64,000 nt of DNA from Thiohalophilus thiocyanatoxydans (lineage in GTDB: Bacteria > Pseudomonadota > Gammaproteobacteria > UBA6429 > Thiohalophilaceae): contig NZ_SOQX01000006.1 in NCBI RefSeq assembly GCF_004366735.1, forward strand, positions 62,001 to 126,000, written 5' to 3'. The position numbers were made by a program, and so were the translations under genes. A model generated the notes under the pieces. It saw nothing but the letters and a program-made list of their open reading frames with translations, had not been told where the DNA came from and searched no databases. Below, in pieces: positions 53,040-62,452 of the stretch. Position 1 is the first letter of the stretch, and each line of letters opens with the position of its first letter.

Positions 53040-55091
53040 ATGACCCTGGATAACGACACGCCACTGCTTGAGGTTGATAACCTGAAAACCTGGTTTCCCG
53101 ACGGGGATCGCACGGTGCGTGCGGTTGACGGGGTCAGCTTTACGATTCGGCGGGGGGAGACCTGTGCGATTCTCGGTGAATCCGGGTGTGGCAAGTCCAT
53201 TACCGCCTTGTCACTGATGCAACTGGTCCCGGCGGGGGGACGTATCGTCTCCGGCGAGATCCTGTTTCATGGTCAGGATCTGTTGCAATATTCGGAACGA
53301 CAGATGCGCACGGTGCGGGGCAATCGCATTGCCATGATTTTTCAGGAACCGATGACCTCCTTGAACCCGGTACTGACGACGGGCGAACAGATTGCCGAAG
53401 TACTGCAGCAACATCTCGGACTCAAGGGCGATGCCTTGCGTCAAAGGGTGGAGGCGTTATTGCATCAGGTGGGGATCCCCGATCCGCACAAGCGTCAGCA
53501 GGATTATCCGCATCAGCTCTCCGGCGGGATGAAACAGCGCATCATGATCGCCATGGCGCTGGCCGCCGAACCAGAATTGCTGATCGCCGATGAGCCGACC
53601 ACCGCACTGGATGTCACCATTCAGGCGCAGGTCCTGGATCTGTTGCGCGAATTACAGCAGCAACACCATATGGCAATGTTATTAATCACCCACGATCTGG
53701 CCGTGGTCGCGGATCGCGCAGACAAGGTGGCGGTCATGTATGCCGGACAGATTGTGGAGCTGGCGCCCCGTGAACAGTTTTTCGCCGAACCCCGGCATCC
53801 CTATACCCGCAAATTGTTTGCCGCCGTCCCGGGGCGGGGCAAACGTCGACAGAAACTGGAAGTGATCAAAGGCAGTGTGCCGACTCTGGATCGGGAATTC
53901 AGCGGTTGCCGCTTCGCCGATCGTTGCGAGGAAGCATGGCCGCTGTGTCGTGAACGTCGCCCGGCATGGACAGTGCTGGATGAAGCCGGGGAGCATGGTG
54001 TGCGCTGTCATCGCTATGATCCCGACGTGGATTTCGTCCCCCAGGTCGTCCCGTCACGTGGGGTTCGGGAGGCCGGTGCCGTTGATCAGCCGCCCCTCTC
54101 AACCGTGTTGCAGACCCGGGATCTGAAAGTCCATTTTCCCATTCGCAAGGGCCTGTTCAAACGGATCGTCGGTCGGGTGTATGCCGTTGACGGAATTGAC
54201 CTGAATCTGTACAGGGGCCGCACTACCGCTCTGGTCGGGGAATCGGGCTGTGGCAAAACCACGGTTGGTAAAGCTCTGCTGCAATTGATTGAACCGACCG
54301 CCGGCCAGGTTGATTACCTGGGGCAGGAGCTGACGACCCTGGGCGGGGCGCGCCTGCGCCGCATGCGCAAACATTTGCAAATTATTTTTCAGGATCCGTT
54401 TGCCTCCATGAATCCGCGGATGATGGTCGGCAACATCATCGAAGAGGGCATGCTGACCCAGGGTGTGATGCCTGATGAAGCCGAGCGGACCCGGCGCATT
54501 GATCAACTGCTTGAACAGGTGGGTCTGTCGGCGGAAGCCAGGCAACGCTATCCGCACGAATTCTCCGGCGGGCAACGTCAACGGATCTGTATTGCCCGGG
54601 CACTGGCACTGGAGCCGGATGTGATTGTGTGCGACGAGCCGACCAGTGCGCTGGATGTCTCGGTTCAGGCCCAGACGTTGAACCTGCTCAAGCAACTGCA
54701 ACAGGACTACGCTCTGAGCTATCTGTTTATTACCCATAGCCTGTCGGTAGTTGAATATCTGGCCGACGATATTGCCGTCATGTATCTGGGACGGATCGTC
54801 GAGCGTGGGCCGGTGGAACAGCTGATGAGCGATCCCAAACATCCTTACACACAAGCCCTGCTCTCGGCTGTACCGACGATTGAAAAACAGTCCGGGCGGG
54901 AAGTGATTAAACTGGAAGGGGAATTACCGTCACCCATCGATCCACCGGGTGGTTGTCATTTCCATCCCCGCTGCCCGCAGGCCATGGCGGTGTGCAAACA
55001 GGCTTATCCGGGCGTTACGCAACTGGACGGGGAGCGGGAAGTGCGCTGTTATCTCTATGAAGAAAAGGGACGAGGGACGAGGGACGAGTAA
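53040..55091 (+). CDS. yejF: Peptide ABC transporter ATPase, two domains fused (YejF-like)
   Basis: 683 aa with two ATPase modules. The first has Walker A GESGCGKS, signature LSGGMKQR and Walker B LLIADEPT; the second has [17 protein letters not shown] and VIVCDEPT. Each ends in the oligopeptide-transporter C-terminal cysteine motif ([28 protein letters not shown]). The last residues GRGTRDE and the stop codon come from a GAGGGAC heptad repeat. Fused ATPases are typical of YejF, linked in E. coli to peptide and microcin C uptake. Confidence 0.93.
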   Translation: MTLDNDTPLLEVDNLKTWFPDGDRTVRAVDGVSFTIRRGETCAILGESGCGKSITALSLMQLVPAGGRIVSGEILFHGQDLLQYSERQMRTVRGNRIAMIFQEPMTSLNPVLTTGEQIAEVLQQHLGLKGDALRQRVEALLHQVGIPDPHKRQQDYPHQLSGGMKQRIMIAMALAAEPELLIADEPTTALDVTIQAQVLDLLRELQQQHHMAMLLITHDLAVVADRADKVAVMYAGQIVELAPREQFFAEPRHPYTRKLFAAVPGRGKRRQKLEVIKGSVPTLDREFSGCRFADRCEEAWPLCRERRPAWTVLDEAGEHGVRCHRYDPDVDFVPQVVPSRGVREAGAVDQPPLSTVLQTRDLKVHFPIRKGLFKRIVGRVYAVDGIDLNLYRGRTTALVGESGCGKTTVGKALLQLIEPTAGQVDYLGQELTTLGGARLRRMRKHLQIIFQDPFASMNPRMMVGNIIEEGMLTQGVMPDEAERTRRIDQLLEQVGLSAEARQRYPHEFSGGQRQRICIARALALEPDVIVCDEPTSALDVSVQAQTLNLLKQLQQDYALSYLFITHSLSVVEYLADDIAVMYLGRIVERGPVEQLMSDPKHPYTQALLSAVPTIEKQSGREVIKLEGELPSPIDPPGGCHFHPRCPQAMAVCKQAYPGVTQLDGEREVRCYLYEEKGRGTRDE

Positions 55092-55099
55092 CGAGGGAA
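55067..55099. repeat. GAGGGAC heptad repeat, single arm (family A, copy 3)
   Basis: Four 7-bp units (GGGACGA three times, then GTAACGA) cover the last codons and stop of yejF and run 8 bases past it. No inverse arm was found downstream. Confidence 0.75.
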
Positions 55100-55246
55100 A
55101 CGGAATCCTGGTTCAAGAAACGGGATAAAGTTCGAACCCTGCAGGCCGGATCAAGCACCCTGCGGGCATAAACTTCGCAGAACCGGCATCACGCTGGATA
55201 GTCTAAACAACTGTTCCGAATTCATGGACACTTTACACTCTGGCTA

Positions 55247-55332
55247 ATCTTGTAGGTCACGCTGGCGATAGCCTGCGTGACACCCTGTCAATACGGAGAC
55301 TGTCAGGTAGCGCCAAGCGCAACCTGACCTAC
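55247..55332. repeat. Intergenic palindrome GTAGGTCA ... TGACCTAC
   Basis: TGTAGGTCACGCTGGC and GCGCAACCTGACCTACG are inverse arms around about 50 bases; GCGTGACACCCTGTCA lies inside. Such GGTCAGGTTGCGC-type palindromes are common between gammaproteobacterial genes. It immediately precedes the ATPase remnant. Confidence 0.5.
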
Positions 55333-55342
55333 GCCGCTGGTG

Positions 55343-55459
55343 ATGAACGAAGGCCGAATCGTGGAACGCGGCCCCACCGATCGTATCAGTCGCGATCCGC
55401 AACACGAATACACCCGAAAATTACTTTCAGCAGTCCCCCGGATTCAGTTCAGTCGCTGA
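55343..55459 (+). pseudogene. Remnant of an ABC transporter ATPase C-terminus
   Basis: 38 codons: [20 protein letters not shown], then EYTRKLLSAVPRIQFSR. This matches the region after Walker B/H-loop of peptide-transporter ATPases, including that of yejF ([20 protein letters not shown]). It differs at about one third of positions from yejF, so it is a relic of a separate paralogue and not a recent copy. Nothing upstream encodes the rest. Confidence 0.75.
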
Positions 55460-55539
55460 TGTGATTCAGTGGTTATATCCATGTTGGAGGGGCTATTGAC
55501 GCTTCGCCAGCTATCTCTTCTTTGAGCCAGGCGGAAATA

Positions 55540-55752
55540 ACGCAGAGGACGCGGAGTCGCAGAGACGCGGAGAATAATAATTTAATGATCCCGCGGCTTT
55601 GATTCTGTAAGCGGTTCGAGCGTTAGCCGATCCCGCATTACGTTCCGCTGATGAACTGGTCGTACAGGTTAAAGTGGTTCTGCTGAGGCTTGAACCACCC
55701 TTAATTTTAAAACTTTCTCTGCGCCTCCGCGCCTCTGCGAACTCCGCGTTAA
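55540..55752. repeat. CGCAGAG-type inverted pair, copy 6 (family C)
   Basis: The left arm (55540-55575) starts ATAACGCAGAGGACGCGGAG. The right arm (55718-55752) ends CTCTGCGAACTCCGCGTTA. The spacer is about 140 bases with no gene. It lies just after the 3' end of mltD. Confidence 0.75.
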
Positions 55753-55775
55753 AACATCGGATCTTGAGAAAAGGA

Positions 55776-57404
55776 TTAGCTCGATGTCTGCATGACATCG
55801 ACGTAGAGGGTCAGCCGTTGTCCGGGTTGCAGGTATTTGCCCCGGGGCAGGTTGTTCCATTTGCGCAATTGGCCGATGCTGACACGGAATTTTTGCGAAA
55901 TCCGCGCCAGTGAATCCCCTTTGCGTACGCGGTAGCCGATGCGCCTGGTCATGCTGCGCGTTGGCGGGGCGGCGAGCTGACCGCTGTTGAGGGTGGAGAG
56001 CTGTTCGTCGCTGCGTGACCAGATGACCAGACTTTGTCCCGGCTTGAGGGGATCGCCGGGGGCCATGGCGTTCCAGCCGGCCAGGGCGCGGACGCTGACG
56101 CCGTGGCGCCGGGCCAGCCCCCAGAAAGTATCACCGGGCTGAACCACGTGGGTAATCTTGTTGCCTTTTCGTGGCCGGTTCTGCTTACGCTGGGTTCGCT
56201 GGGCCTGGCTGAGACGGTAGTTTTCGGCCTGCTGGCTCGCCACCGGAATGGTCAGGCTCTGTCCGGCTCGCAGCAGATCGCCGCGCAGCTGATTGATCCG
56301 TTTGAGGCTCCGGATACTGGTGTTATATCTGCTGGCGATGCCGCTGAGGGTTTCACCCTGGCGGATACGATGACGTTGCCAGGAGATCATCTGTTCGGCG
56401 GGCAGCTCCGCCAACGCGCTCTTGAAGGGCTCAGCCTGTTCCACGGGCAGCAGCAGATAGTGAGGACCATCCGGGGCGGTTGCCCAGCGATTGAAACCGG
56501 GATTGAGTCGATACAGCTCGTCCAGTTCCATATTCGCCATTTCGGCGGCTTTGGCCAGATCGATCTGGCGTTCCAGTTCGACTCTGGTGAAGTAGGGCCG
56601 GTTCGCAATAGTATCGATTTCGATGCCATAGGCCTGTGGATCGGCGATCAGTTTTTTCAGCGCCAGCAGTTTGGGCACGTAGGCCTGGGTTTCGCGCGGC
56701 AGACTCAGTGCGAAAAAGTCGGTTGAGCGGTTACGGGCCTTGTTACGACGAATGGCACGATTGACGTTGCCGAGGCCGGAGTTGTAGGAGGCCAGCGCGT
56801 GCATCCAGTCGCCGTCATAATAATCGTTCATGCGTTTTAAAAATTTTGCCGCCGCCCGGGTCGAGGCATAGATGTCACGGCGTCCGTCATACCACCAGTC
56901 TTGTTTCAGACCGTAGAGACGCCCGGTGGCCGGAATAAACTGCCAGATGCCCGAAGCCCGGCCGTGGGAATAGGCAAAGGGTTGAAAGGCACTTTCGACG
57001 ATGGGGAGCAGGGCAATCTCCATCGGCAGATCATGCTGTTCGAGGGTCTCGACAATATAGTACAGATAGGGACGCGCTCGCTGCACCACCCGTTGCATGT
57101 ATTCGGGATGGCTGGCGTACCAGTTCAACTGTTGTTTAATCTGGGGGTGCTCAATATCCGGCAGACTGAATCCGGCGCGAACACGTTCCCAGAGATCCTC
57201 TGGCGTACCCGCTTCGTCCGGGTCCTGTTCAGTGACCGGCTCATTGCGAACAAGAATGGGAAAGGGGGTATCGGTGGCGACACTATCCGCCACTTCCGCC
57301 GTTTGTTCCGCCCGGGAGTCGCTACTGTCGGTCGGCGGATTTGATGTGGGCAGCGTACAGCCAGTGATGGCCGCGATCAGTGCAACGAGAAACAATCTGC
57401 GCAT
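55776..57404 (-). CDS. mltD: Membrane-bound lytic murein transglycosylase D
   Basis: 542 aa lipoprotein (lipobox AITGC near residue 16). The SLT catalytic domain (about 105-240) has the catalytic glutamate in ALLPIVESAFQPFAYS and the ASGIWQFIPATGRLYG motif. Three LysM peptidoglycan-binding repeats follow: HRIRQGETLSGIASRY, HVVQPGDTFWGLARRH and YRVRKGDSLARISQKF. It cleaves glycan strands to anhydromuropeptides. It is divergent from the yafS-like gene; in E. coli gloB lies between, but here it is absent. Confidence 0.95.
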   Translation of the reverse strand: MRRLFLVALIAAITGCTLPTSNPPTDSSDSRAEQTAEVADSVATDTPFPILVRNEPVTEQDPDEAGTPEDLWERVRAGFSLPDIEHPQIKQQLNWYASHPEYMQRVVQRARPYLYYIVETLEQHDLPMEIALLPIVESAFQPFAYSHGRASGIWQFIPATGRLYGLKQDWWYDGRRDIYASTRAAAKFLKRMNDYYDGDWMHALASYNSGLGNVNRAIRRNKARNRSTDFFALSLPRETQAYVPKLLALKKLIADPQAYGIEIDTIANRPYFTRVELERQIDLAKAAEMANMELDELYRLNPGFNRWATAPDGPHYLLLPVEQAEPFKSALAELPAEQMISWQRHRIRQGETLSGIASRYNTSIRSLKRINQLRGDLLRAGQSLTIPVASQQAENYRLSQAQRTQRKQNRPRKGNKITHVVQPGDTFWGLARRHGVSVRALAGWNAMAPGDPLKPGQSLVIWSRSDEQLSTLNSGQLAAPPTRSMTRRIGYRVRKGDSLARISQKFRVSIGQLRKWNNLPRGKYLQPGQRLTLYVDVMQTSS

Positions 57405-57569
57405 ATTGTTATTATCAATTAATTAAGGTGTTGGCAACTGACTATACTGGACTGGGATAGTAAAAACTGTGAACCAGCCGGTCAAGTACTGCTTCCGGGC
57501 GGGCCGGTTTCCTCTTGCCGCGGCAAACGGGCATACTGTCAGCCTGTCTAACCGGAACCCGCGAAAATT

Positions 57570-58403
57570 ATGTTGTTTCGTCGTCAAAAGGCTTCTGCCC
57601 GTCAGTTTCATCGCTGTTCTCAGGACAAACCGATCGAGCCTGAGCTGGAGCAGTGGTATGCCGGGCGCCTGGGCGAGCTGATGGCCGAGCAGGAACAACA
57701 GCAGCTGGATACGGAACTGGTGGATCTGTTCGGTTATCATCTCCTGCATCTGGGTTCGCCGTCCGGATCCTCGCTATTGCGCGCCAGCCGGGTGCGCCAT
57801 CGTATGCGCATGCAGCCGGATCCGGATTTGCCGGCGTGCCGGCGGAACGAGAAACAGCTGTGTGCCTCGCCGGTGGCCCTGCCGTTTTTACCCGACTGCC
57901 TGGATGTGGTGGTGCTGGCGCATATTCTGGAGTTTTCCAACGACCCGCACACAGTACTGCGGGAGGCCGAGCGCACCCTGATTCCCGAGGGGCATGTGGT
58001 CATCCTCGGCTTCAATCCGGTCAGTCTGTGGGGGCTGGCGCGGCTGTTTCGTCTCGGGAAGCGGCGGGTGCCCTGGTGCGGCCACTTTCTGACCCCGACC
58101 CGGTTGAAGGATTGGCTGGCACTGCTGGGTTTTGAGATCGTGCGCCAGCGCCGCTATTTTTACCGCCCCCCCTGGCAGCATCCGCGGTTGCTGCACAGAC
58201 TGGCCTTTCTGGAGCGGCTGGGAAGCCGCCTGTGGCCGATCTTCGGCGGCGGATATCTGCTGGTGGCGCGCAAGCGGGTCAGCACCTTGACCCCGATTCG
58301 CCCGCGTTGGCGGGCCCGACGCCGGATGGCCGTGGGCGGTCTGATCAAGCCACTGAATAACGAAAGACAACAAAAAGGAGCCCGTTTTGAGTCAGACCGT
58401 TGA
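57570..58403 (+). CDS. SAM-dependent methyltransferase-like protein (YafS-like)
   Basis: 277 aa. It resembles the class I methyltransferase next to rnhA in gammaproteobacteria (YafS). Post-motif features are seen: [40 protein letters not shown] and WGLARLFR. The usual glycine-rich SAM loop is poorly preserved ([14 protein letters not shown]). The C-terminus is very basic ([13 protein letters not shown]). The substrate is unknown. Its end overlaps the start of rnhA by 17 bases. Confidence 0.8.
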   Translation: MLFRRQKASARQFHRCSQDKPIEPELEQWYAGRLGELMAEQEQQQLDTELVDLFGYHLLHLGSPSGSSLLRASRVRHRMRMQPDPDLPACRRNEKQLCASPVALPFLPDCLDVVVLAHILEFSNDPHTVLREAERTLIPEGHVVILGFNPVSLWGLARLFRLGKRRVPWCGHFLTPTRLKDWLALLGFEIVRQRRYFYRPPWQHPRLLHRLAFLERLGSRLWPIFGGGYLLVARKRVSTLTPIRPRWRARRRMAVGGLIKPLNNERQQKGARFESDR

Positions 58404-58872
58404 AGCCTTTACCGACGGGGCCTGCCGCGGCAACCCTGGTCCCGGCGGCTGGGGCGTGTTGCTGCGTTATAACGGCCACGAGAAACGCCTGCACGGGGGC
58501 GAGCCCGAGACCACCAATAACCGGATGGAACTGATGGCCGCCATCCAGGCGCTGGAGAGTCTCTCCCGACCCTGCGAAGTACACCTGACGACTGACTCGA
58601 CCTATGTCCAGAAAGGCATCAGCGAGTGGCTGGCCAGCTGGAAGGCACGCGGCTGGAAAACCGCCGCCAAAAAACCGGTCAAGAACGTGGATCTCTGGCA
58701 GCGCCTGGACGCGGCGGTGCAAAAGCACCCCAGGATTCACTGGCACTGGGTCAAGGGCCACAGCGGCCACGACGAAAACGAGATCGCCGATGAGCTGGCC
58801 AACCTCGGGATCGATGAGTTGCTGGGCAACTCATCGATGGGACGAGGGACGAGGGACGAGGGACGAGGCTGA
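58387..58872 (+). CDS. rnhA: Ribonuclease HI
   Basis: 161 aa from a TTG start, preceded by AAGGAG at seven bases. It degrades RNA in RNA-DNA hybrids. Catalytic residues: Asp in [16 protein letters not shown], Glu in [10 protein letters not shown], Asp in LTTDSTYV and Asp in NEIADELA, with the histidine of KGHSGHDEN. The natural protein seems to end near GIDELL; after it come a 13-bp inverted repeat and GAGGGAC heptads encoding [14 protein letters not shown] and the stop. Confidence 0.95.
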   Translation: MSQTVEAFTDGACRGNPGPGGWGVLLRYNGHEKRLHGGEPETTNNRMELMAAIQALESLSRPCEVHLTTDSTYVQKGISEWLASWKARGWKTAAKKPVKNVDLWQRLDAAVQKHPRIHWHWVKGHSGHDENEIADELANLGIDELLGNSSMGRGTRDEGRG

Positions 58873-58990
58873 TGAAGTTGTTATACTCGGGATCTGGACA
58901 TGAAAAATTCGGCTTTTTACGATAATCTTGCCAATATGAAACGACTCAACGCTTTTCCTCGTTCCTCGTCCCTCGTACCTCGTACCTGAT
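58810..58990. repeat. GAGGGAC heptad inverted pair, copy 4 (family A), with internal palindrome
   Basis: ATCGATGAGTTGC (58810-58822) and GCAACTCATCGAT (58826-58838) are exact inverse arms with a 3-base loop, inside rnhA. They are followed by heptads GGGACGA (58840-58870). The inverse arm (58957-58988; CTCGTTC, CTCGTCC, CTCGTAC, CTCGTAC) ends four bases before the dnaQ start. Confidence 0.8.
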
Positions 58991-58991
58991 C

Positions 58992-59708
58992 ATGAGACAG
59001 ATCGTACTCGACACGGAAACCACCGGCCTGGAACCGTCCCAGGGGCACCGGATTATCGAGATCGGCTGTGTGGAGCTGGTCAACCGGCGGCTGACCGACA
59101 ATCGCTATCACCAGTACATCAATCCCGAGCGGGAGATCGATGAAGGGGCGGTCGAGGTGCACGGGATTACCACCGCGTTTCTGGCGGATAAGCCCCGGTT
59201 CGACGAGATTGCAGCGGATTTTATCAATTTTATCGACGGTGCCGAGCTGATCATTCATAACGCCCCGTTTGATGTCGGCTTCATCAATCACGAGCTGAAA
59301 CGGCTGGAGGGGGAACGGGCGCCGCTGGAGCGTTTGTGCCGGATCATCGACACTCTGGTGATGGCGCGGCAGATGCATCCCGGGCAGAAGAATAACCTGG
59401 ACGCTTTGTGCAAGCGTTATACCATCGATAACGCCTCGCGTGAGCTGCACGGCGCCCTGCTGGATGCCGAGATCCTGGCGGAAGTCTATCTGGCCATGAC
59501 CGGCGGCCAGGTGCGGTTGTCGCTGGAGGGGCGGGATAGCTCCGGGAGCGAGAGCCGCGTCGAAGCGCGCCGGCCGATGGCGGCGGGCCGTCCGCCGCTG
59601 AAAATCATCCCCGCCAGCGAGGCCGAGCTGCGTGCGCATCAGGCGCGGCTTGAGGCCATCGACGCGGCCAGCGACGGGCAGTGCCTCTGGCGCAAGAGCG
59701 ACAGCTGA
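58992..59708 (+). CDS. dnaQ: DNA polymerase III epsilon subunit (proofreading exonuclease)
   Basis: 238 aa. DEDD exonuclease: ExoI RQIVLDTETTGLEP, ExoII IIHNAPFDVGFINHEL, ExoIII HGALLDAEILAEVYLAMTGG. The C-terminal tail that binds the polymerase alpha subunit is present but short. The usual partner arrangement next to rnhA is kept. Heptad repeats lie directly upstream and cover any close-in promoter or ribosome site. Confidence 0.95.
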   Translation: MRQIVLDTETTGLEPSQGHRIIEIGCVELVNRRLTDNRYHQYINPEREIDEGAVEVHGITTAFLADKPRFDEIAADFINFIDGAELIIHNAPFDVGFINHELKRLEGERAPLERLCRIIDTLVMARQMHPGQKNNLDALCKRYTIDNASRELHGALLDAEILAEVYLAMTGGQVRLSLEGRDSSGSESRVEARRPMAAGRPPLKIIPASEAELRAHQARLEAIDAASDGQCLWRKSDS

Positions 59709-59920
59709 GACTGGGATCGCGCCAGGCGGCGTTCGATTCGGGCTGGCGGTTTCCGGCTGCTTCAAACCCCTTGTTCAAATAAAGATTTGGGCCCGGCCAG
59801 ACTGATTCGATCCTTTCCTTGGGGCGCGCTCCATGCGGGTGAACAAGCTGCTGCGTCTGCTGATGAGGGTCATTGCGTCGGCGCCGTCTGCTCTGTCCGG
59901 CCAGCCGGAACGAGGCTTGT

Positions 59921-60601
59921 TCAGCGTTCGTGATAGACGACGATATCCATCCCGTGGACTTCGATGATCTGTTGCTCGGCCATGTTTTTCAGCACCCGGC
60001 CGGCCATTTCCCGCGAGCAGCCGACGATCCGGCCCAGCTCCTGGCGCGAGACATGGATCTGGGTCCCCGCCGGGTGGGACATGGCTTCGGGGTGCGAGCA
60101 CATGTCGAGCAGGGCGCGGGCAATCCGGCCCGCCACGTCCATGAACGCCAGCTGACTGACCTTGCGATTGGTGGTAATCAGCCGTTGTGACAGCTGCAGT
60201 CCCACGGCTTTGAGGATATCCGGCTGGGCCTCCTTCAGTTCGTTCTCAAACAGGCGATTGAGCTCGTCATAGCTGATCCGGGCCAGCTTGCAGGCGGTGC
60301 GGGTGCGGACCAGCGCCGCACGGCATTTGGTGCGATAAAACAGCCCCATCTCGCCGATGAAATCGCCGCTGTTCAGATAGGCCAGAACAATTTCATGACC
60401 GTCATCATCGTCGTCTTCCAGCAGGACACTGGCCGAACCATCGACAAGATAGTAGAGCGTGTCGCTGGGATCGCCGGCCCGCACGATGACGCTTTTTTTG
60501 GGCAGAGTGTAAATTGTGCAATATTCCAGAAACCGTTCCAACGAGCGGGGGTTTATCTCGCAGGCGAGGGCCTGTTCATCATCATCCAGTATGATCGTCA
60601 T
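59921..60601 (-). CDS. CRP/FNR-family transcription regulator (CRP/Vfr-like)
   Basis: 226 aa from the ATG at 60601. The N-terminal cyclic-nucleotide domain has GEMGLFYRTKCRAALVRTRT, close to the CRP pattern GELGLF..RSA, so cAMP binding is plausible. The coiled-coil dimer helix is followed by a winged helix with VSRQELGRIVGCSREMAGRV, nearly the E. coli CRP recognition helix, so TGTGA-type sites are expected. An acidic DDDDDG stretch in the beta domain is unusual. Convergent with dnaQ across a 210-base gap without features. Confidence 0.9.
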   Translation of the reverse strand: MTIILDDDEQALACEINPRSLERFLEYCTIYTLPKKSVIVRAGDPSDTLYYLVDGSASVLLEDDDDDGHEIVLAYLNSGDFIGEMGLFYRTKCRAALVRTRTACKLARISYDELNRLFENELKEAQPDILKAVGLQLSQRLITTNRKVSQLAFMDVAGRIARALLDMCSHPEAMSHPAGTQIHVSRQELGRIVGCSREMAGRVLKNMAEQQIIEVHGMDIVVYHER

Positions 60602-61015
60602 AGGGGACTCCAGCTTCTGTCTGCGGGATCGTCGAACAGGCCGTACACAGTGCAAAACATCGAACGACTGTTCCGGGTGGCTGAGCGGGACCGCGGTATC
60701 CCGGTTCGGTAATGAAGCGGGCAGATTGTTCCATGGGCAAGTTATGTTGCGCTTTCATCATCCTTCTCCGGCAAATTTTGCTGTCGTTTGCAGGATCGCC
60801 TGGAGAGGGCGGTTATTATTTATTATAAATCGGTTCTGATAACAGGGACTTTAATATAATTCGGTGCCACATGGCCAGAGTGACAGGCCTTTGTTCGTCC
60901 CACCAGGACATCGCTGCGCCCGAACCGGCGACGGGGACTGCAATTTTACCCCGCGGCGAGTACAATACAGCCCCCTGCGGGGCCAAGATGACTTATTTTT
61001 CAAGGATTTGGTTTG
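60602..61015. other. Divergent promoter region between the CRP-like gene and gltX
   Basis: 414 bases with no gene. A long AT-rich stretch (about 60810-60862, TTATTATTTATTATAAAT) could be a promoter for either direction. TACAAT (60961-60966) 50 bases before gltX is a weak -10 candidate; a CCCC/GGGG hairpin follows at 60971-60982 in the predicted leader. Confidence 0.4.
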
Positions 61016-62425
61016 ATGTCCATTCGTACTCGTTTCGCGCCCAGCCCGACCGGCTATCTCCACATCGGTGGGGCCCGCACGGCCCTGTTTTCCTGGCTCC
61101 ACGCCCGCAAGCACGGCGGCCGGTTCGTCCTGCGGGTCGAGGACACCGATCTGGAGCGTTCCACGGCCGAGTCGGTCAACGCCATCCTGGAGGGAATGAC
61201 CTGGCTGGGGCTGGAATACGACGAGGGCCCCTTTTATCAAACCGAGCGTTTCGAGCGCTATAATGAAGTGATCGAGCGTCTGCTTGCCGAAGGCCACGCT
61301 TATCGCTGCAGCTGCAGTCGCGAGCGGCTGGAACAACTGCGCGAGGAGCAGATGGCCCGCAAGGAGAAACCCCGCTACGATGGCCATTGCCGTCATCGGG
61401 ACGTCTCTGCTGATGAGCCGCACGTGATCCGGTTTAAAAACCCGCTGGAAGGCCAGGTGGTGATCGATGATCTGGTTCGCGGCCGGGTGATTGTTCAAAA
61501 TGCCGAGCTGGATGATCTGATCATTCGGCGTACCGATGGCGCACCGACCTACAATCTGACCGTGGTGGTGGATGATCACGACATGCAGGTCAGTCATGTG
61601 ATTCGCGGAGATGATCATCTGAATAACACGCCGCGTCAGGTCAATATACTCAAGGCATTGGGCGCTTCTGTCCCGGTTTATGCCCATCTGCCGATGATCC
61701 TCGCCGAGGATGGCGCCAAATTGTCCAAACGGGTGCACGGTGAGTCGGTCAGTGTCATGCAGTACCGCGAGGAAGGTTATCTGCCGGAAGCGCTGCTCAA
61801 CTATCTGGTGCGGCTGGGCTGGTCGCACGGCGATCAGGAGATCTTCTCGCTGGATGAGATGGTGCAGCTGTTTGATCTTGGTGAGGTCAATAACTCCGCC
61901 TCCAGTATCAATATCAGCAAGCTGTTGTGGCTGAATCAGCAATACATCAAAAACAGCGATCCAGACTATATCGCCCATCATCTGGGCTATCATCTGGGCA
62001 AGCTGAATATCGATCCCAGCGAGGGACCGGATATCGTCGCCGTGGTCGAGGCCCAGCGCGAACGGGCCCAGACGCTGAAGGAGCTGGCGGATATTTGCCA
62101 GTTCTTCTATCGCGATTTCGACAGTTATGATGAGAAGGTGGCCAACAAGCAGCTCAAGGCCGCCGCGCTAGAGCCATTACAACTGCTGCGCCGGAAATTG
62201 TCTGAGCTGGACGAGTGGCAACAAGGCCCCATCCACGACGCGATCCACAGCACGGCCGGGGAGCTGGATCTCAAAATGGGCAAGGTGGGTATGCCGTTGC
62301 GCGTGGCCGTCACCGGCGGTGCGCCGTCGCCGTCACTGGATCTGACGGTGTATCTGCTCGGCCGGGAACGGACCCTGAACCGTATCGATATGGCCCTGGC
62401 GTATATTCGCCAGCGCACCGAATAA
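61016..62425 (+). CDS. gltX: Glutamyl-tRNA synthetase
   Basis: 469 aa class I synthetase from the ATG at 61016. HIGH signature [15 protein letters not shown], and KLSKR in [12 protein letters not shown]. Zinc-type residues in CSCSRERL ... CRHR are kept. Length matches bacterial GluRS. glnS follows 27 bases later on the same strand. Confidence 0.97.
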   Translation: MSIRTRFAPSPTGYLHIGGARTALFSWLHARKHGGRFVLRVEDTDLERSTAESVNAILEGMTWLGLEYDEGPFYQTERFERYNEVIERLLAEGHAYRCSCSRERLEQLREEQMARKEKPRYDGHCRHRDVSADEPHVIRFKNPLEGQVVIDDLVRGRVIVQNAELDDLIIRRTDGAPTYNLTVVVDDHDMQVSHVIRGDDHLNNTPRQVNILKALGASVPVYAHLPMILAEDGAKLSKRVHGESVSVMQYREEGYLPEALLNYLVRLGWSHGDQEIFSLDEMVQLFDLGEVNNSASSINISKLLWLNQQYIKNSDPDYIAHHLGYHLGKLNIDPSEGPDIVAVVEAQRERAQTLKELADICQFFYRDFDSYDEKVANKQLKAAALEPLQLLRRKLSELDEWQQGPIHDAIHSTAGELDLKMGKVGMPLRVAVTGGAPSPSLDLTVYLLGRERTLNRIDMALAYIRQRTE

Positions 62426-62452
62426 TAACGTTTTTACACGGATTGAATCAGC

